Part shown: positions 56,761 through 64,000 of the stretch, piece after piece
Layout: each line of letters opens with the position of its first letter
Position numbering within the stretch: position 1 is the stretch's first letter
NCBI GenBank assembly: GCA_022799315.1
Contig: JAAWOE010000004.1
Coordinates: 1-64,000, forward strand
Length of the DNA: 64,000 nt
Reading direction: 5' to 3'
Origin: Clostridia bacterium
Lineage (GTDB): Bacteria > Bacillota > Clostridia > TANB77 > CAG-508
Notes under the pieces: generated by a model
Databases searched by the model: none
Seen by the model: the letters and a program-made list of their open reading frames with translations, nothing else
What the model was told of the DNA's origin: nothing
Position numbers and translations under genes: made by a program

Positions 56761-57735
56761 TTATAAATTAGCTAAAGGATTACTTTCAACAGCATTGCGA
56801 ACTTGTTCATTTGCTACGTGAGTATAAATCTCTGTTGTAGAAATACTAGCATGTCCTAGTAATTCTTGTAGTGCACGAATATCGACATTTCCATATTGAT
56901 ACATTAACGTTGCAGCAGTATGTCTTAACTTATGTACAGAGTATTTATTTGTGTCTAGTCCAGCTTTTTGGAGTTCTTTTTTTACTATATATTGGACGGT
57001 TCTATTACTAATACGTTCACGTCTTTCACTTAAGAACAGAGCATCTTTGGATTTATATTCAATACCTTCTTTAGGACGTACACTTAAATACTGTGAAATT
57101 GCTCTCATACAAGCATTATTTAAGTAAATTGTACGTTCTTTATTACCTTTACCAATAACAGTCATTTTACAATCATCAAATTGAATATCTTTAATATTTA
57201 TATTTACAAGTTCAGATAAACGCATTCCACAATTTAAAAATAGGGTAGTAATAGCATAATCTCTTTCAGAATTCCTATTATCTTCATCACTTGCAACATC
57301 TAATAATTTTTTACTATCTTCCAATGTTAAGTACTTAGGTGTTCGTTTATCAAGTTTAGGTGTTTCTAAGTTTTGAGCTGGATTTACTTCTATTAACTTT
57401 GCTTTTGCAGATAAGTATTTAAAGAATATACGAATGCTTGATACTTTTCTAGCTCTAGTAGCAGATTTACTACGAAGTTCAGTTGCTAAGTATGAAATAA
57501 ATGCATGAATATCATCTAAAGTAATTTTCTGAATTACACTAATAGGTAAGTCGTTAATTGTAATCTTTGCAAAATCAGTTTCTTTAGTTAAACCAAAATG
57601 TATCTTTATAAACTTTAAGAAGGTAGCGAGATCATAATTGTATTCTTTTATACTATTTGGTGATTTATTTAATATGGTAACAGAGTAATCTAAAAAAGAA
57701 TTTAGATAATCTGGATTATCTTCACGAGATATCAT
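56761..57735 (-). CDS. xerC: Xer-type tyrosine recombinase
   Basis: A 324-residue site-specific recombinase. The N-terminal SAM-like core-binding domain (about residues 8-110) is followed by the catalytic domain with LNCGMRLSELVNI (first Arg), HKLRHTAATLM (His-x2-Arg), LGHASISTTEIYTH (second His and the nucleophile Tyr). Length and motifs match chromosomal XerC/XerD that resolve dimers at dif, and some phages hijack such enzymes. AGGAGG precedes ATG 57735. A repeat with a palindromic AAAATTGATTTT core lies 22 bases upstream of the start. Confidence 0.9.
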   Translation of the reverse strand: MISREDNPDYLNSFLDYSVTILNKSPNSIKEYNYDLATFLKFIKIHFGLTKETDFAKITINDLPISVIQKITLDDIHAFISYLATELRSKSATRARKVSSIRIFFKYLSAKAKLIEVNPAQNLETPKLDKRTPKYLTLEDSKKLLDVASDEDNRNSERDYAITTLFLNCGMRLSELVNINIKDIQFDDCKMTVIGKGNKERTIYLNNACMRAISQYLSVRPKEGIEYKSKDALFLSERRERISNRTVQYIVKKELQKAGLDTNKYSVHKLRHTAATLMYQYGNVDIRALQELLGHASISTTEIYTHVANEQVRNAVESNPLANL

Positions 57736-57756
57736 ATGAAAACCTCCTACTATAAC

Positions 57757-57806
57757 GCATCAAAATTGATTTTAAGCCGTTTTTATAACTTACATATTAA
57801 ATTATA
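57757..57806. repeat. AAAATYRATTTT repeat, copy A (upstream of xerC)
   Basis: GCATCAAAATTGATTTTAAG then CCGTTTTTATAAC. It shares its first 28 bases or so with copies at 59554, 59718 and 59929. It may be an operator, a recombination site, or the footprint of past integrations near the recombinase gene. Confidence 0.55.
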
Positions 57807-57964
57807 CATCAAAACAGAAGAAAATTGTATATTCTTTTAAAAAAACTTCGAGAATCTTGGAGTTGAAATAGTAAAATAAAATCATATTATATGAATTTCA
57901 ACATTAACTGAAAGAAAATATCTAATAAGTTGACAAGGCAACATAATTTTAATATAATGAATTT

Positions 57965-58771
57965 ATGGATAATAGAGTGAAATTTGAAGAATTAATTAAA
58001 TATATAGAAACACATTTAACTGAAAAAATTAACTATAATGAATTAGCAAAAATATTAGCAGTTTCAGAACAATCAATGCAAAGAATTTTTGTTTTCATTA
58101 CTAATATGTCTTTATCCGAATATATTAGAAAAAGAAGACTAAGTAAAGCATATGAGGAATTAAAAAGTTCAGATATAAAAATAATGGATCTAGCTATTAA
58201 ATATCAATATGAATCAGAAACATCATTCTCTAGGAGTTTTAAAAATATGTTTAATATGAATCCTAGCGAATGTAGAAAAAGCAATTCTGAATTTATACAG
58301 CTTCCAGTATATCAATTTAATCAGATTAATACGCCTTTTAAATATTCATATAAAATAGAAGAAATTGAGGAAATGCAAGTATACGCATATAAAACGCCAT
58401 ATACAGAAACAAGAGAAGATTTCTTATATAAGATTAGGGAATTGTATCAAAATTTAAAGGATATCGGTCTATTTGAAAAAATAGTAAACTTAGGTATGTA
58501 TGGAATTACATTTAGAAAAGATAATAATACAGAGATGTATTATGTTGGATGTAAGGAAAAACTTGAAAATTCAGAACAGATTACAATTAAAGCTGGAAAA
58601 TATGCCGTATTTAATTGCAGTGGAGCAAATCAATCAGATATTGCACCTTTAATACATAACATTTATACTCAATTCGTTTTATCTACCAATTTAGATATAG
58701 ATTTAAATTATTGTTTTGAATATTATGAAAAGAATGACAATTGTTACCTATATATACATATAAAAAACTAG
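57965..58771 (+). CDS. AraC-family regulator with GyrI-like ligand domain
   Basis: A 268-residue transcription regulator. The N-terminal AraC DNA-binding domain (about residues 5-105) has two helix-turn-helix units, YNELAKILAVSEQSMQRIF and IMDLAIKYQYESETSFSRSFK, then NPSECRK. The C-terminal half (about 125-268) has the GyrI/effector-binding pattern, with IKAGKYAVFNCSG (about 208-220). Such regulators sense small drug-like molecules. A terminator follows (58763-58800). Confidence 0.88.
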   Translation: MDNRVKFEELIKYIETHLTEKINYNELAKILAVSEQSMQRIFVFITNMSLSEYIRKRRLSKAYEELKSSDIKIMDLAIKYQYESETSFSRSFKNMFNMNPSECRKSNSEFIQLPVYQFNQINTPFKYSYKIEEIEEMQVYAYKTPYTETREDFLYKIRELYQNLKDIGLFEKIVNLGMYGITFRKDNNTEMYYVGCKEKLENSEQITIKAGKYAVFNCSGANQSDIAPLIHNIYTQFVLSTNLDIDLNYCFEYYEKNDNCYLYIHIKN

Positions 58772-58800
58772 CAAAACACATAAGAATTTTGCTAGTTTTT
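58763..58800 (+). terminator. terminator after the AraC gene
   Basis: AAAAACTAGCAAAA and TTTTGCTAGTTTTT form a perfect stem; its 5-prime arm overlaps the stop codon. Confidence 0.88.
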
Positions 58801-58895
58801 ATTTTTAAATTTATTTTATAATAATATTATCAGAAGCAAAATGTCATTTTTCTAAATATTTTTTAGAAAACAATTTATGAAAGGAGCTGAATATT

Positions 58896-59198
58896 ATGAA
58901 GTGGGATATTGCGTATCCAGCGCAAAACGTAGCATTTCCCTGTAGTGAGTTTACCAGTTATACGCTGTATATTGATTCTGAAATTAAGCAAGTTGTAAAA
59001 GCACAAATATCCTATCTTTCGAAAAAAGAAAAGGGTAGTTTATACAAAGCTGATACAACAGAAAAAGAGGCAGGCGAGGATGGATTTGACCAATTAGTAC
59101 AGAGAGTTTTTGAAGCTGTGCAAAGATATAATTGGAGAGCCATCTGCAATCTTAAAGAGGAATTTCCTGATCTCTATATGCAACTCTTAAATTCTTAA
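58896..59198 (+). CDS. hypothetical protein (isolated single-gene unit)
   Basis: A 100-residue soluble protein: MKWDIAYPAQNVAFPCSEF..., helical second half. No family recognised. AAAGGAGC precedes ATG 58896 and a terminator follows. Composition is slightly richer in GC than host genes. It lacks CGG but uses codons such as CTG and GCG. It sits between the AraC gene and the mobile region and belongs with the other isolated units. Confidence 0.6.
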   Translation: MKWDIAYPAQNVAFPCSEFTSYTLYIDSEIKQVVKAQISYLSKKEKGSLYKADTTEKEAGEDGFDQLVQRVFEAVQRYNWRAICNLKEEFPDLYMQLLNS

Positions 59199-59212
59199 AA
59201 TTCTAAGCTCTA

Positions 59213-59238
59213 GGCTGCTTGTTTTGTAACAAGCAGCT
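59213..59238 (+). terminator. terminator after the 58896 gene
   Basis: GCTGCTTGTT pairs with AACAAGCAGC around TTGT, with a T-containing stretch after it. Confidence 0.75.
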
Positions 59239-59553
59239 ATTCTAATTATTTAAATATTTAAAATAGAAAAGAGGATGAGGGAATAGGGGAAAAGAATATT
59301 TAAAAGTATAAAAACAAAATTATAATTATAAATTAAATTTTTACAAATTACAAAAATTGATATATTCGTAATTTTGAATTTGCATTTTGTGCAAAGTTTA
59401 ATTTTTGAACCTAATTTTTAAAAAACGAACATTTGTTAATATTGTTTGTAAATAAAAATTTGCATTATAATTTTATACATACTTTATAAAATTTTTGTAT
59501 AATCATTATATAAATTTAGATTATTAATTCATAATATAATTTCATTTTATGAA

Positions 59554-59604
59554 GCTTCAAAATCAATTTTAAGGCATTTTAATAATTTATTTAACAAGTT
59601 ATAT
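59554..59604. repeat. AAAATYRATTTT repeat, copy B
   Basis: GCTTCAAAATCAATTTTAAG then GCATTTTAATAATTT. Nearly identical to copy D over its first 20 bases. Confidence 0.6.
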
Positions 59605-59717
59605 GTTTTAAATTTGATGTGTATTTTATGAAATCTAATCTTTATAATATAATTCTAGTAAAAATACTGATTTTTAGGCATCTATTAAAAGTGCTGAAAA
59701 AAGGTCTAAAAAACGAC

Positions 59718-59771
59718 GCACGAGAATCGATTTTAAGCCGTTTTAATTTTTTAGGCATATAGTTTGTTGTC
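59718..59771. repeat. AAAATYRATTTT repeat, copy C
   Basis: GCACGAGAATCGATTTTAAG then CCGTTTTAATTTTTTAGGC and ATATAGTTTGTTG. Its right half (ATATAGTTTGTTG) is shared with copy D, and its GATTTTAAGCCGTTTT with copy A. Confidence 0.6.
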
Positions 59772-59928
59772 TTCAAAATACAGTAAATATAGGCCTTAGG
59801 CGATTTTGCAGATTTTTGATAAAATTTATACAAATTATATAAAATTATTAAAAAAAAATTAAGATACATATTAAATTAAAAATCATTAATGTATCAATTA
59901 GATAAAATTATCGGTATAAAATAATAAC

Positions 59929-59993
59929 GCTTCAAAATCAATTTTAAAAGGTTTTAATCATAAAGCAATATAGTTTGTTGTTGAAATAATAAT
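59929..59993. repeat. AAAATYRATTTT repeat, copy D
   Basis: GCTTCAAAATCAATTTTAAA then AGGTTTTAATC and ATATAGTTTGTTGTTG. Combines the left half of copy B with the right half of copy C, as attachment-site recombination would leave behind. Confidence 0.6.
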
Positions 59994-60191
59994 TTGTAAT
60001 AGGCTTTATTAAAGGAATAGCAAGATTTCAGAGGTAGGACTATATTCATATAGTTCTATTTTTGATCCTATCTCCATTTGCACAAAACTTTGATTTTGTG
60101 CAATGTTATATATTTATTTTAAAGGTATTTGAATACCCTATCGTTTAACATAGCTTATTATAAACATACAAATAATACTTTGTCAATACTT

Positions 60192-60434
60192 TTAAGAAAC
60201 TTTTTTCCTAGAATAATAAATAACTCTTTTCTTACGTTGATGTTCTAATCTACAATTTTTAGAAACATCATAACCAACCCTATAAGAATTACTATTCTTC
60301 TTTGATAAAATATATTCATAAGTATGATACAACAAACAATTTCTTAAATCTTCTAAATCAGAATTTTTATCAATTGCATATACTTTATGAAAATTAAAAG
60401 CATATAACTCCAAAGCTTCAAGAATTAAGTCCAT
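60192..60434 (-). CDS. small hypothetical protein of the mobile region
   Basis: An 80-residue protein, helical N-terminus (MDLILEALELYAFNFHKVYAI) and a strongly basic C-terminus (RLEHQRKKRVIYYSRKKVS), which suggests nucleic-acid binding. No family recognised. No clear AGGAGG ahead of ATG 60434, so the start is uncertain. Confidence 0.45.
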   Translation of the reverse strand: MDLILEALELYAFNFHKVYAIDKNSDLEDLRNCLLYHTYEYILSKKNSNSYRVGYDVSKNCRLEHQRKKRVIYYSRKKVS

Positions 60435-60623
60435 TTGTCCCTCTAGTAATTGTATGTCTATACTATTAATCGTATCAGTATTAAAAATAATAATCTCCCC
60501 TTTCCTAAAGTATGTAATAGATTATATCACAATTATGTAAACAAGTCAAAGATTTTATTTCGACAAATTATGACAAAATATGATATCAAAATATGGTATA
60601 CTTATGAATAGGAGGTAATAAAT

Positions 60624-61133
60624 ATGGGAACAATATTTACAATAATTATAATATTAATAATTATTTCATTTTACAAAAATTATAAAAAAGAAAATAATAA
60701 CATTGAAACTACTGAAATCATTTCAAATAATATTAATACAAAAAAGAATATAAATTATGCACTACAAGAAAATATATTTACAAACAATGAACGTTTTTTC
60801 TATAAAATATTAAAAGAAATTACATATAGTATGGACTTAATAATAATGACAAAAGTAAGACTAGCAGATATAATATACTGTAAAAACAACAATTATTCAG
60901 ACTTCAATAAAATAAAAGCTAAACATATAGATTTTGTATTAATAGACAATAACGGAAAAATTAGACTTCTAATAGAATTAGATGACAAAAGTCACGAAAA
61001 CTATGAAAGAAAACAAAGAGATAAATTTTTAAATGAAATATTTGAAAATTTAAAAATAAACCTACTAAGAATACCAACAAAAAATATATATAATATAGAA
61101 GAATTAAAAGCAAAAATAGAGGAGAGCTTATAA
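60624..61133 (+). CDS. DUF2726 nuclease-like membrane-anchored protein
   Basis: A 169-residue protein with an N-terminal membrane segment (about residues 4-17) and a DUF2726 domain: NERFFYKILKEITYS (about 56-70), VRLADII, HIDFVLIDNNGKIRLLIELDDKSHE (about 102-126), RQRDKFLN-like KQRDKFLNEIF. The D...ExD spacing (HIDFVL ... IELDD) resembles the PD-(D/E)XK nuclease core to which DUF2726 is related. Role unknown. AGGAGG precedes ATG 60624. Confidence 0.75.
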   Translation: MGTIFTIIIILIIISFYKNYKKENNNIETTEIISNNINTKKNINYALQENIFTNNERFFYKILKEITYSMDLIIMTKVRLADIIYCKNNNYSDFNKIKAKHIDFVLIDNNGKIRLLIELDDKSHENYERKQRDKFLNEIFENLKINLLRIPTKNIYNIEELKAKIEESL

Positions 61134-61147
61134 CTCTCCTCTATATA

Positions 61148-61339
61148 TTATTCTTTTCTTATTATTATTTCTTTAGTATCATAATCATATATAACAATAA
61201 CATTTCTATCTTTTTCTGTTATTTTCATATGATAACACCAACTTATTGGTATAGATAATCTTGTGTTTTTTGTTCCCGTACCACCTTTAGTAAATAACAT
61301 TTTCAATATTCTTTTTTCTTTACCTCTTATATTATTCAT
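61148..61339 (-). CDS. AbrB/SpoVT-like DNA-binding protein
   Basis: A 63-residue protein in which KGGTGTKNTRLSIPISWCYHMKI (shown as KGGTGTKNTRLSIPISW then CYHMKI) followed by DRNVIVIYDYDTKEIIIRKE reproduces the swapped-hairpin beta pattern of AbrB-like regulators. ATG 61339 is chosen because AAAAGGAG lies 7 bases ahead. It is encoded just after the replication-initiator gene in the same direction and may regulate the element. Confidence 0.65.
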   Translation of the reverse strand: MNNIRGKEKRILKMLFTKGGTGTKNTRLSIPISWCYHMKITEKDRNVIVIYDYDTKEIIIRKE

Positions 61340-61402
61340 TATATTACTCCTTTTTATGAAATCTTGCTGAAGAAACATACCGTTTTTTACAATAACAATT
61401 AA

Positions 61403-62278
61403 TTATACAAACACAACCTTACATTTAATATCTGAAAAACAACTAAATATTACATTTCTTAATACTTGTGTTGCGGGTTTTCCAGAAAAACTAATTTTAT
61501 TACCGCCTTGAAGTAATTGTGAAACCTTTTCTTTATAACGTCTTGACAACATATTAAAATCAAAGCCACTTTCAATTGCATAAACTATTGCTAATAATGT
61601 CTTATCTTCATAATCTTTTAAACTATAAATATATTTATTCATATATAAGACTGGAAAAATGTCATCTTCTATATGAAAAAGCTTTATGTTACTAATTGGA
61701 AAATCTTCAAACACTTTAGACACCTCAATACGAGTTAAGTCCCCTTTAATAGCTAAATTACTTTCTATCTTTTTATTATAAATTTTTACACGCTTGTCCC
61801 CTTTTCCTATATATATTGTTTTATCATCAAAACCATTAGAAAATACTTTTGTACTTCTTTTTCTACCTTTATTGTATACAATATCTAATATCGATACAGG
61901 AATATCACAAGCTATATCACAACTTTTTAAAAACCACTTACTACCAAAAGTAAAAAGATATTTTAATATATTAGTATCTTTTAACTTATTAGGGTTAAAT
62001 TCAATTGTAAAATTGTATTCAGTTATATTTTCTGAACGTCTTTCTGTATTATGCATAAAACCAAACCAAAAAGACTTACCCTCTTCTATTTCTATATTAT
62101 AATTATAAAAAAACTGTTCTAAACGTGCAGACGTATACTTATTTTTAACAAAATCAGCCCAACAAGTATTAAACCTAAATTCTATCTCACTAAATTCTTG
62201 ATAACTTATATATGTTTTTAATCTTATCATATCAATAGAATATGTCACGTTAAACATTTCTTCACTATAAAAATACAT
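61403..62278 (-). CDS. replication initiation protein of a phage or plasmid-like element
   Basis: A 291-residue protein. SCDIACDIPVSILDIVYNKG (about residues 123-142) and YIGKGDKRVKIYNKKIESN followed by LTRIEVSK resemble the Rep_trans/filamentous-phage RstA-like initiators of rolling-circle replication, in which the conserved 'D-x-AxD' and 'xxYxKxxE' stretches surround the nicking site. ATG 62278 is preferred because GGGGGTAA lies upstream. The family call is by pattern, not alignment. Confidence 0.65.
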   Translation of the reverse strand: MYFYSEEMFNVTYSIDMIRLKTYISYQEFSEIEFRFNTCWADFVKNKYTSARLEQFFYNYNIEIEEGKSFWFGFMHNTERRSENITEYNFTIEFNPNKLKDTNILKYLFTFGSKWFLKSCDIACDIPVSILDIVYNKGRKRSTKVFSNGFDDKTIYIGKGDKRVKIYNKKIESNLAIKGDLTRIEVSKVFEDFPISNIKLFHIEDDIFPVLYMNKYIYSLKDYEDKTLLAIVYAIESGFDFNMLSRRYKEKVSQLLQGGNKISFSGKPATQVLRNVIFSCFSDIKCKVVFV

Positions 62279-62424
62279 AGATATTACCCCCATTTTATAT
62301 AATATCTAAGCAATTTTAGTTTACATATTGTAAGTTTACATTAAAACTTTTTAAAAACGTCTATATCAATTGCTACTCTATAAATAGAGAAATTTATTTT
62401 TCTAAATTATGTGTAATATATTAC

Positions 62425-62463
62425 AATTAAGACCGCTTGTTAGATAGTGCGGTCTTAAATTTT
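62425..62463. terminator. hairpin upstream of the Rep gene
   Basis: TTAAGACCGC pairs with GCGGTCTTAA around a 9-base loop with A and T flanks; on either strand it can end transcription between the structural and replication genes. Confidence 0.75.
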
Positions 62464-62491
62464 CCGCGTTATGTAATTTTAGGGGAACTAG

Positions 62492-62586
62492 ACAATATTT
62501 CAAAAATCATTTGCCTACGGCAAATACCGGGCAAAACACTACCCTCCAACTCCCTACGTGTGTTTGCCCTATTTTTAAAATATTGT
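62492..62586. other. large palindromic structure, probable origin or packaging signal
   Basis: ACAATATTTCAAAAAT (62492-62507) pairs with ATTTTTAAAATATTGT (62571-62586) as an outer stem. It encloses two inner hairpins: ATTTGCCTACGGCAAAT (62509-62525) and GGGCAAAACAC...GTGTGTTTGCCC (62529-62569), the latter with a C-rich loop CCCTCCAACTCCC. Branched stems like this are typical of single-stranded-DNA replication origins and packaging signals. It lies in the gap between the Rep gene and the structural genes. Confidence 0.65.
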
Positions 62587-62597
62587 TATGCTTTACT

Positions 62598-62867
62598 CTA
62601 ATTTGAAGATAAAGGCAATTTGTGATAAATCCACATTGTAACTTTATATAGTTTAGAAAACAAATAAAGAGCAATTGCACTAGTAGCAACAATTTTAAAT
62701 GTAACAGGCCTAAAAAAGAAACCTAAAAAAGTTAAATTATTAAACACTAAATCTAGATAAGTATCTATACTTGTAACTATTTCAGTTGGAACTTGTGGTA
62801 AATTAATCCAAGCAAACAAAACCTTAAACACAACAGATATTAAAGTTATAATAGCCTCAATTATCAT
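62598..62867 (-). CDS. small membrane protein, candidate phage minor coat protein
   Basis: An 89-residue protein with two or three hydrophobic segments (about residues 2-21, 38-56 and 57-75) and a charged end. It follows the larger attachment-like protein gene at a 4-base gap, in the same order as the gIII-gVI pair of filamentous phages. AAGGAG lies 7 bases ahead of ATG 62867. Similarity is by size, topology and position only. Confidence 0.5.
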   Translation of the reverse strand: MIIEAIITLISVVFKVLFAWINLPQVPTEIVTSIDTYLDLVFNNLTFLGFFFRPVTFKIVATSAIALYLFSKLYKVTMWIYHKLPLSSN

Positions 62868-62871
62868 AAAA

Positions 62872-64000
62872 TCACTCCTTATCATTATTAGTTTTAGGAC
62901 TTCTTGTCATATCGCTAATTATTTCATCTGAAAATCTACCGCCAAAAACCTCAGCAAATGTATTTTTAGCAAGATTAACTAACATTAAAGATAAAATAAC
63001 ATCTACTACAACAAGATATATATTATAAACAGTTTTTAAACCGTCATTTACTAATAAACTATTAAAATCAAATGTAAATGAATGTATCAAAGTAACACCC
63101 ATAAAATTAAAATCGGGAACATTTAAAACCGCATTATTACTTACATTACTACAAGTATCAACAACTCTCGTAAGAAAATCTATTATCAAATCAAACGGAT
63201 AATATATAATACCAAATCTATCACTAAAATAATCATTCATATCAGAAAGCCAGTCATTAAAAAAATTATCACTAGGTATAAACAAACTTTTCAACATTTC
63301 TAATAAAAGTTCTATTAATTTATATACAAAAAAATTCTCACTAAAAGGGTTAATATAGCTTAACATTTCCCCTATTTTTTCAAATATATTTTTATTAGTC
63401 TTATTATTCTCCTCAATTGCAGAAGTTTGTTCCTTAATAGCTTGTTGTGTTTTTTCATTTGAAGCTATAATCTCTGAAGTATTTTTGTCCATATTAGTAG
63501 CCAAATCATTAAAACCCTTATTAATATTATCATTTAGCTTATCAGTTTCACTAATACTACCCATAACTATATTTCTATTAACAAAACATACTTCGCCAGA
63601 ACTATCTGTATAAGATAAACAAAAATTATACATTTGTCCTTTCTCAAAACTAACATTCATAGAACTATAAGGAACCTCATACCAAAATTCAGAGAGAACA
63701 CCACCCTCAGTAATACTTTTATAATAATCAGAGCCAAAATTTAAAGCAGTATCAAATAAAACAACATTATCATAAATAAAAGTATCATCACCAAAATCAG
63801 TTTTATCATATCTACTAATATAAAACCTAATACTACTATTTAAATCAATACTACCGGGAAAAATAATAATTCTATTAGTACCCTGATTAACTAAATCAGA
63901 GTCAGTATTTGAAATATAAGGCTCTACAAAAACCACAGACGGTTCAGCATAAAAAGTTTTATGATCTTTATTATAAACACCATTATTAGAATAAGCCACA
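62872..64000 (-). CDS. large secreted/membrane protein, candidate phage adsorption protein (partial)
   Basis: At least 375 residues; the frame is open to the window edge, so the true start lies beyond it. A beta-rich N-terminal half (YAEPSVVFVEPYISN..., DFGDDTFIYDNVV) is followed by a coiled stretch (NDNINKGFNDLATNMDKNT, about residues 178-196), an amphipathic region (about 225-260) and a C-terminal membrane segment (about 333-353, YLVVVDVILSLMLVNL). This is the topology of a filamentous-phage pIII-type protein. No sequence family recognised. Confidence 0.5.
   Translation of the reverse strand, partial: VAYSNNGVYNKDHKTFYAEPSVVFVEPYISNTDSDLVNQGTNRIIIFPGSIDLNSSIRFYISRYDKTDFGDDTFIYDNVVLFDTALNFGSDYYKSITEGGVLSEFWYEVPYSSMNVSFEKGQMYNFCLSYTDSSGEVCFVNRNIVMGSISETDKLNDNINKGFNDLATNMDKNTSEIIASNEKTQQAIKEQTSAIEENNKTNKNIFEKIGEMLSYINPFSENFFVYKLIELLLEMLKSLFIPSDNFFNDWLSDMNDYFSDRFGIIYYPFDLIIDFLTRVVDTCSNVSNNAVLNVPDFNFMGVTLIHSFTFDFNSLLVNDGLKTVYNIYLVVVDVILSLMLVNLAKNTFAEVFGGRFSDEIISDMTRSPKTNNDKE

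Larger units (their letters stand above)
59239..60191. other. 950-base gene-free, very AT-rich stretch with repeats
   Basis: No supported gene on either strand. The stretch contains three copies of a repeat with an AAAATCAATTTT-type core (59554, 59718, 59929), a hairpin TGCACAAAACTTTGATTTTGTGCA at about 60078-60102, and otherwise low-complexity AT sequence. It marks the left edge of the mobile region and may include an attachment site. Confidence 0.6.

Overview
The window is chromosomal DNA of a very AT-rich, endospore-forming Clostridia-like bacterium (Firmicutes). The evidence is a complete spoIIIA operon (AA to AH), a dipicolinate synthase B gene, Pta-AckA acetate fermentation genes, DUF5665, DUF1653 and YccF membrane proteins, strong AGGAGG ribosome binding sites, and AT-rich codon use. 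The genus cannot be named from sequence alone.

Layout. 0-4.3 kb: a Bce-type ABC permease with YxeA-like accessory proteins, a monofunctional transglycosylase and a YccF protein. 4.4-6.6 kb: a decayed regulator, yebC, and a complete type III toxin-antitoxin locus (promoter, about three 35-38 nt RNA repeats, attenuating hairpin, ToxN/AbiQ-type toxin). 6.8-12.3 kb: spoIIIAA-AH. 12.4-17.2 kb: a foreign-looking dapB, then priA-def-fmt. 17-29 kb: a coiled-coil repeat protein, tRNA-Thr, ftsY, a UPF0182 protein, pgsA, ligA and a second transglycosylase. 29-36 kb: rqcH, acyl-ACP thioesterase, tRNA-Thr, ychF, an M18 aminopeptidase and rpmF. 36-43 kb: dCMP deaminase, a large membrane protein, der-DUF1653-plsY-gpsA, and dtd. 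43-51.7 kb: a lipoprotein, RNase P RNA, an RluA-family pseudouridine synthase, pta, ackA, guaB and a polysaccharide deacetylase. 52-58.8 kb: guaA, NUDIX, a second deformylase, spoVFB, DUF308, a LysM protein under a likely LexA box, a Xer recombinase and an AraC regulator. 59-64 kb: an AT-rich mobile region that looks like part of a filamentous-phage (inovirus-like) or small rolling-circle element.

Main discovery candidate. Seven otherwise intact host genes (spoIIIAB, spoIIIAE, priA, rqcH, der, an rluD-like gene and spoVFB) each carry one extra C at a codon boundary. In all seven it forms an in-frame CGG codon, and in all seven the next +1-frame codon is the conserved glycine GGN of the family. 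Reading by hand through the other host genes I found no other in-frame CGG. This fits a genome in which CGG is an unassigned or starved codon and +1 programmed frameshifting at CGG-N restores Gly (skip C, read GGN). A sequencing or assembly artefact remains the main alternative.

A second pattern overlays this. About ten small single-gene units, most with higher GC and most with their own ribosome binding site and terminator, sit between host operons. Most of them do use CGG as an ordinary Arg codon, so they look like recent imports from a lineage with the standard code. Several families of short dispersed inverted repeats also decorate the intergenic regions.
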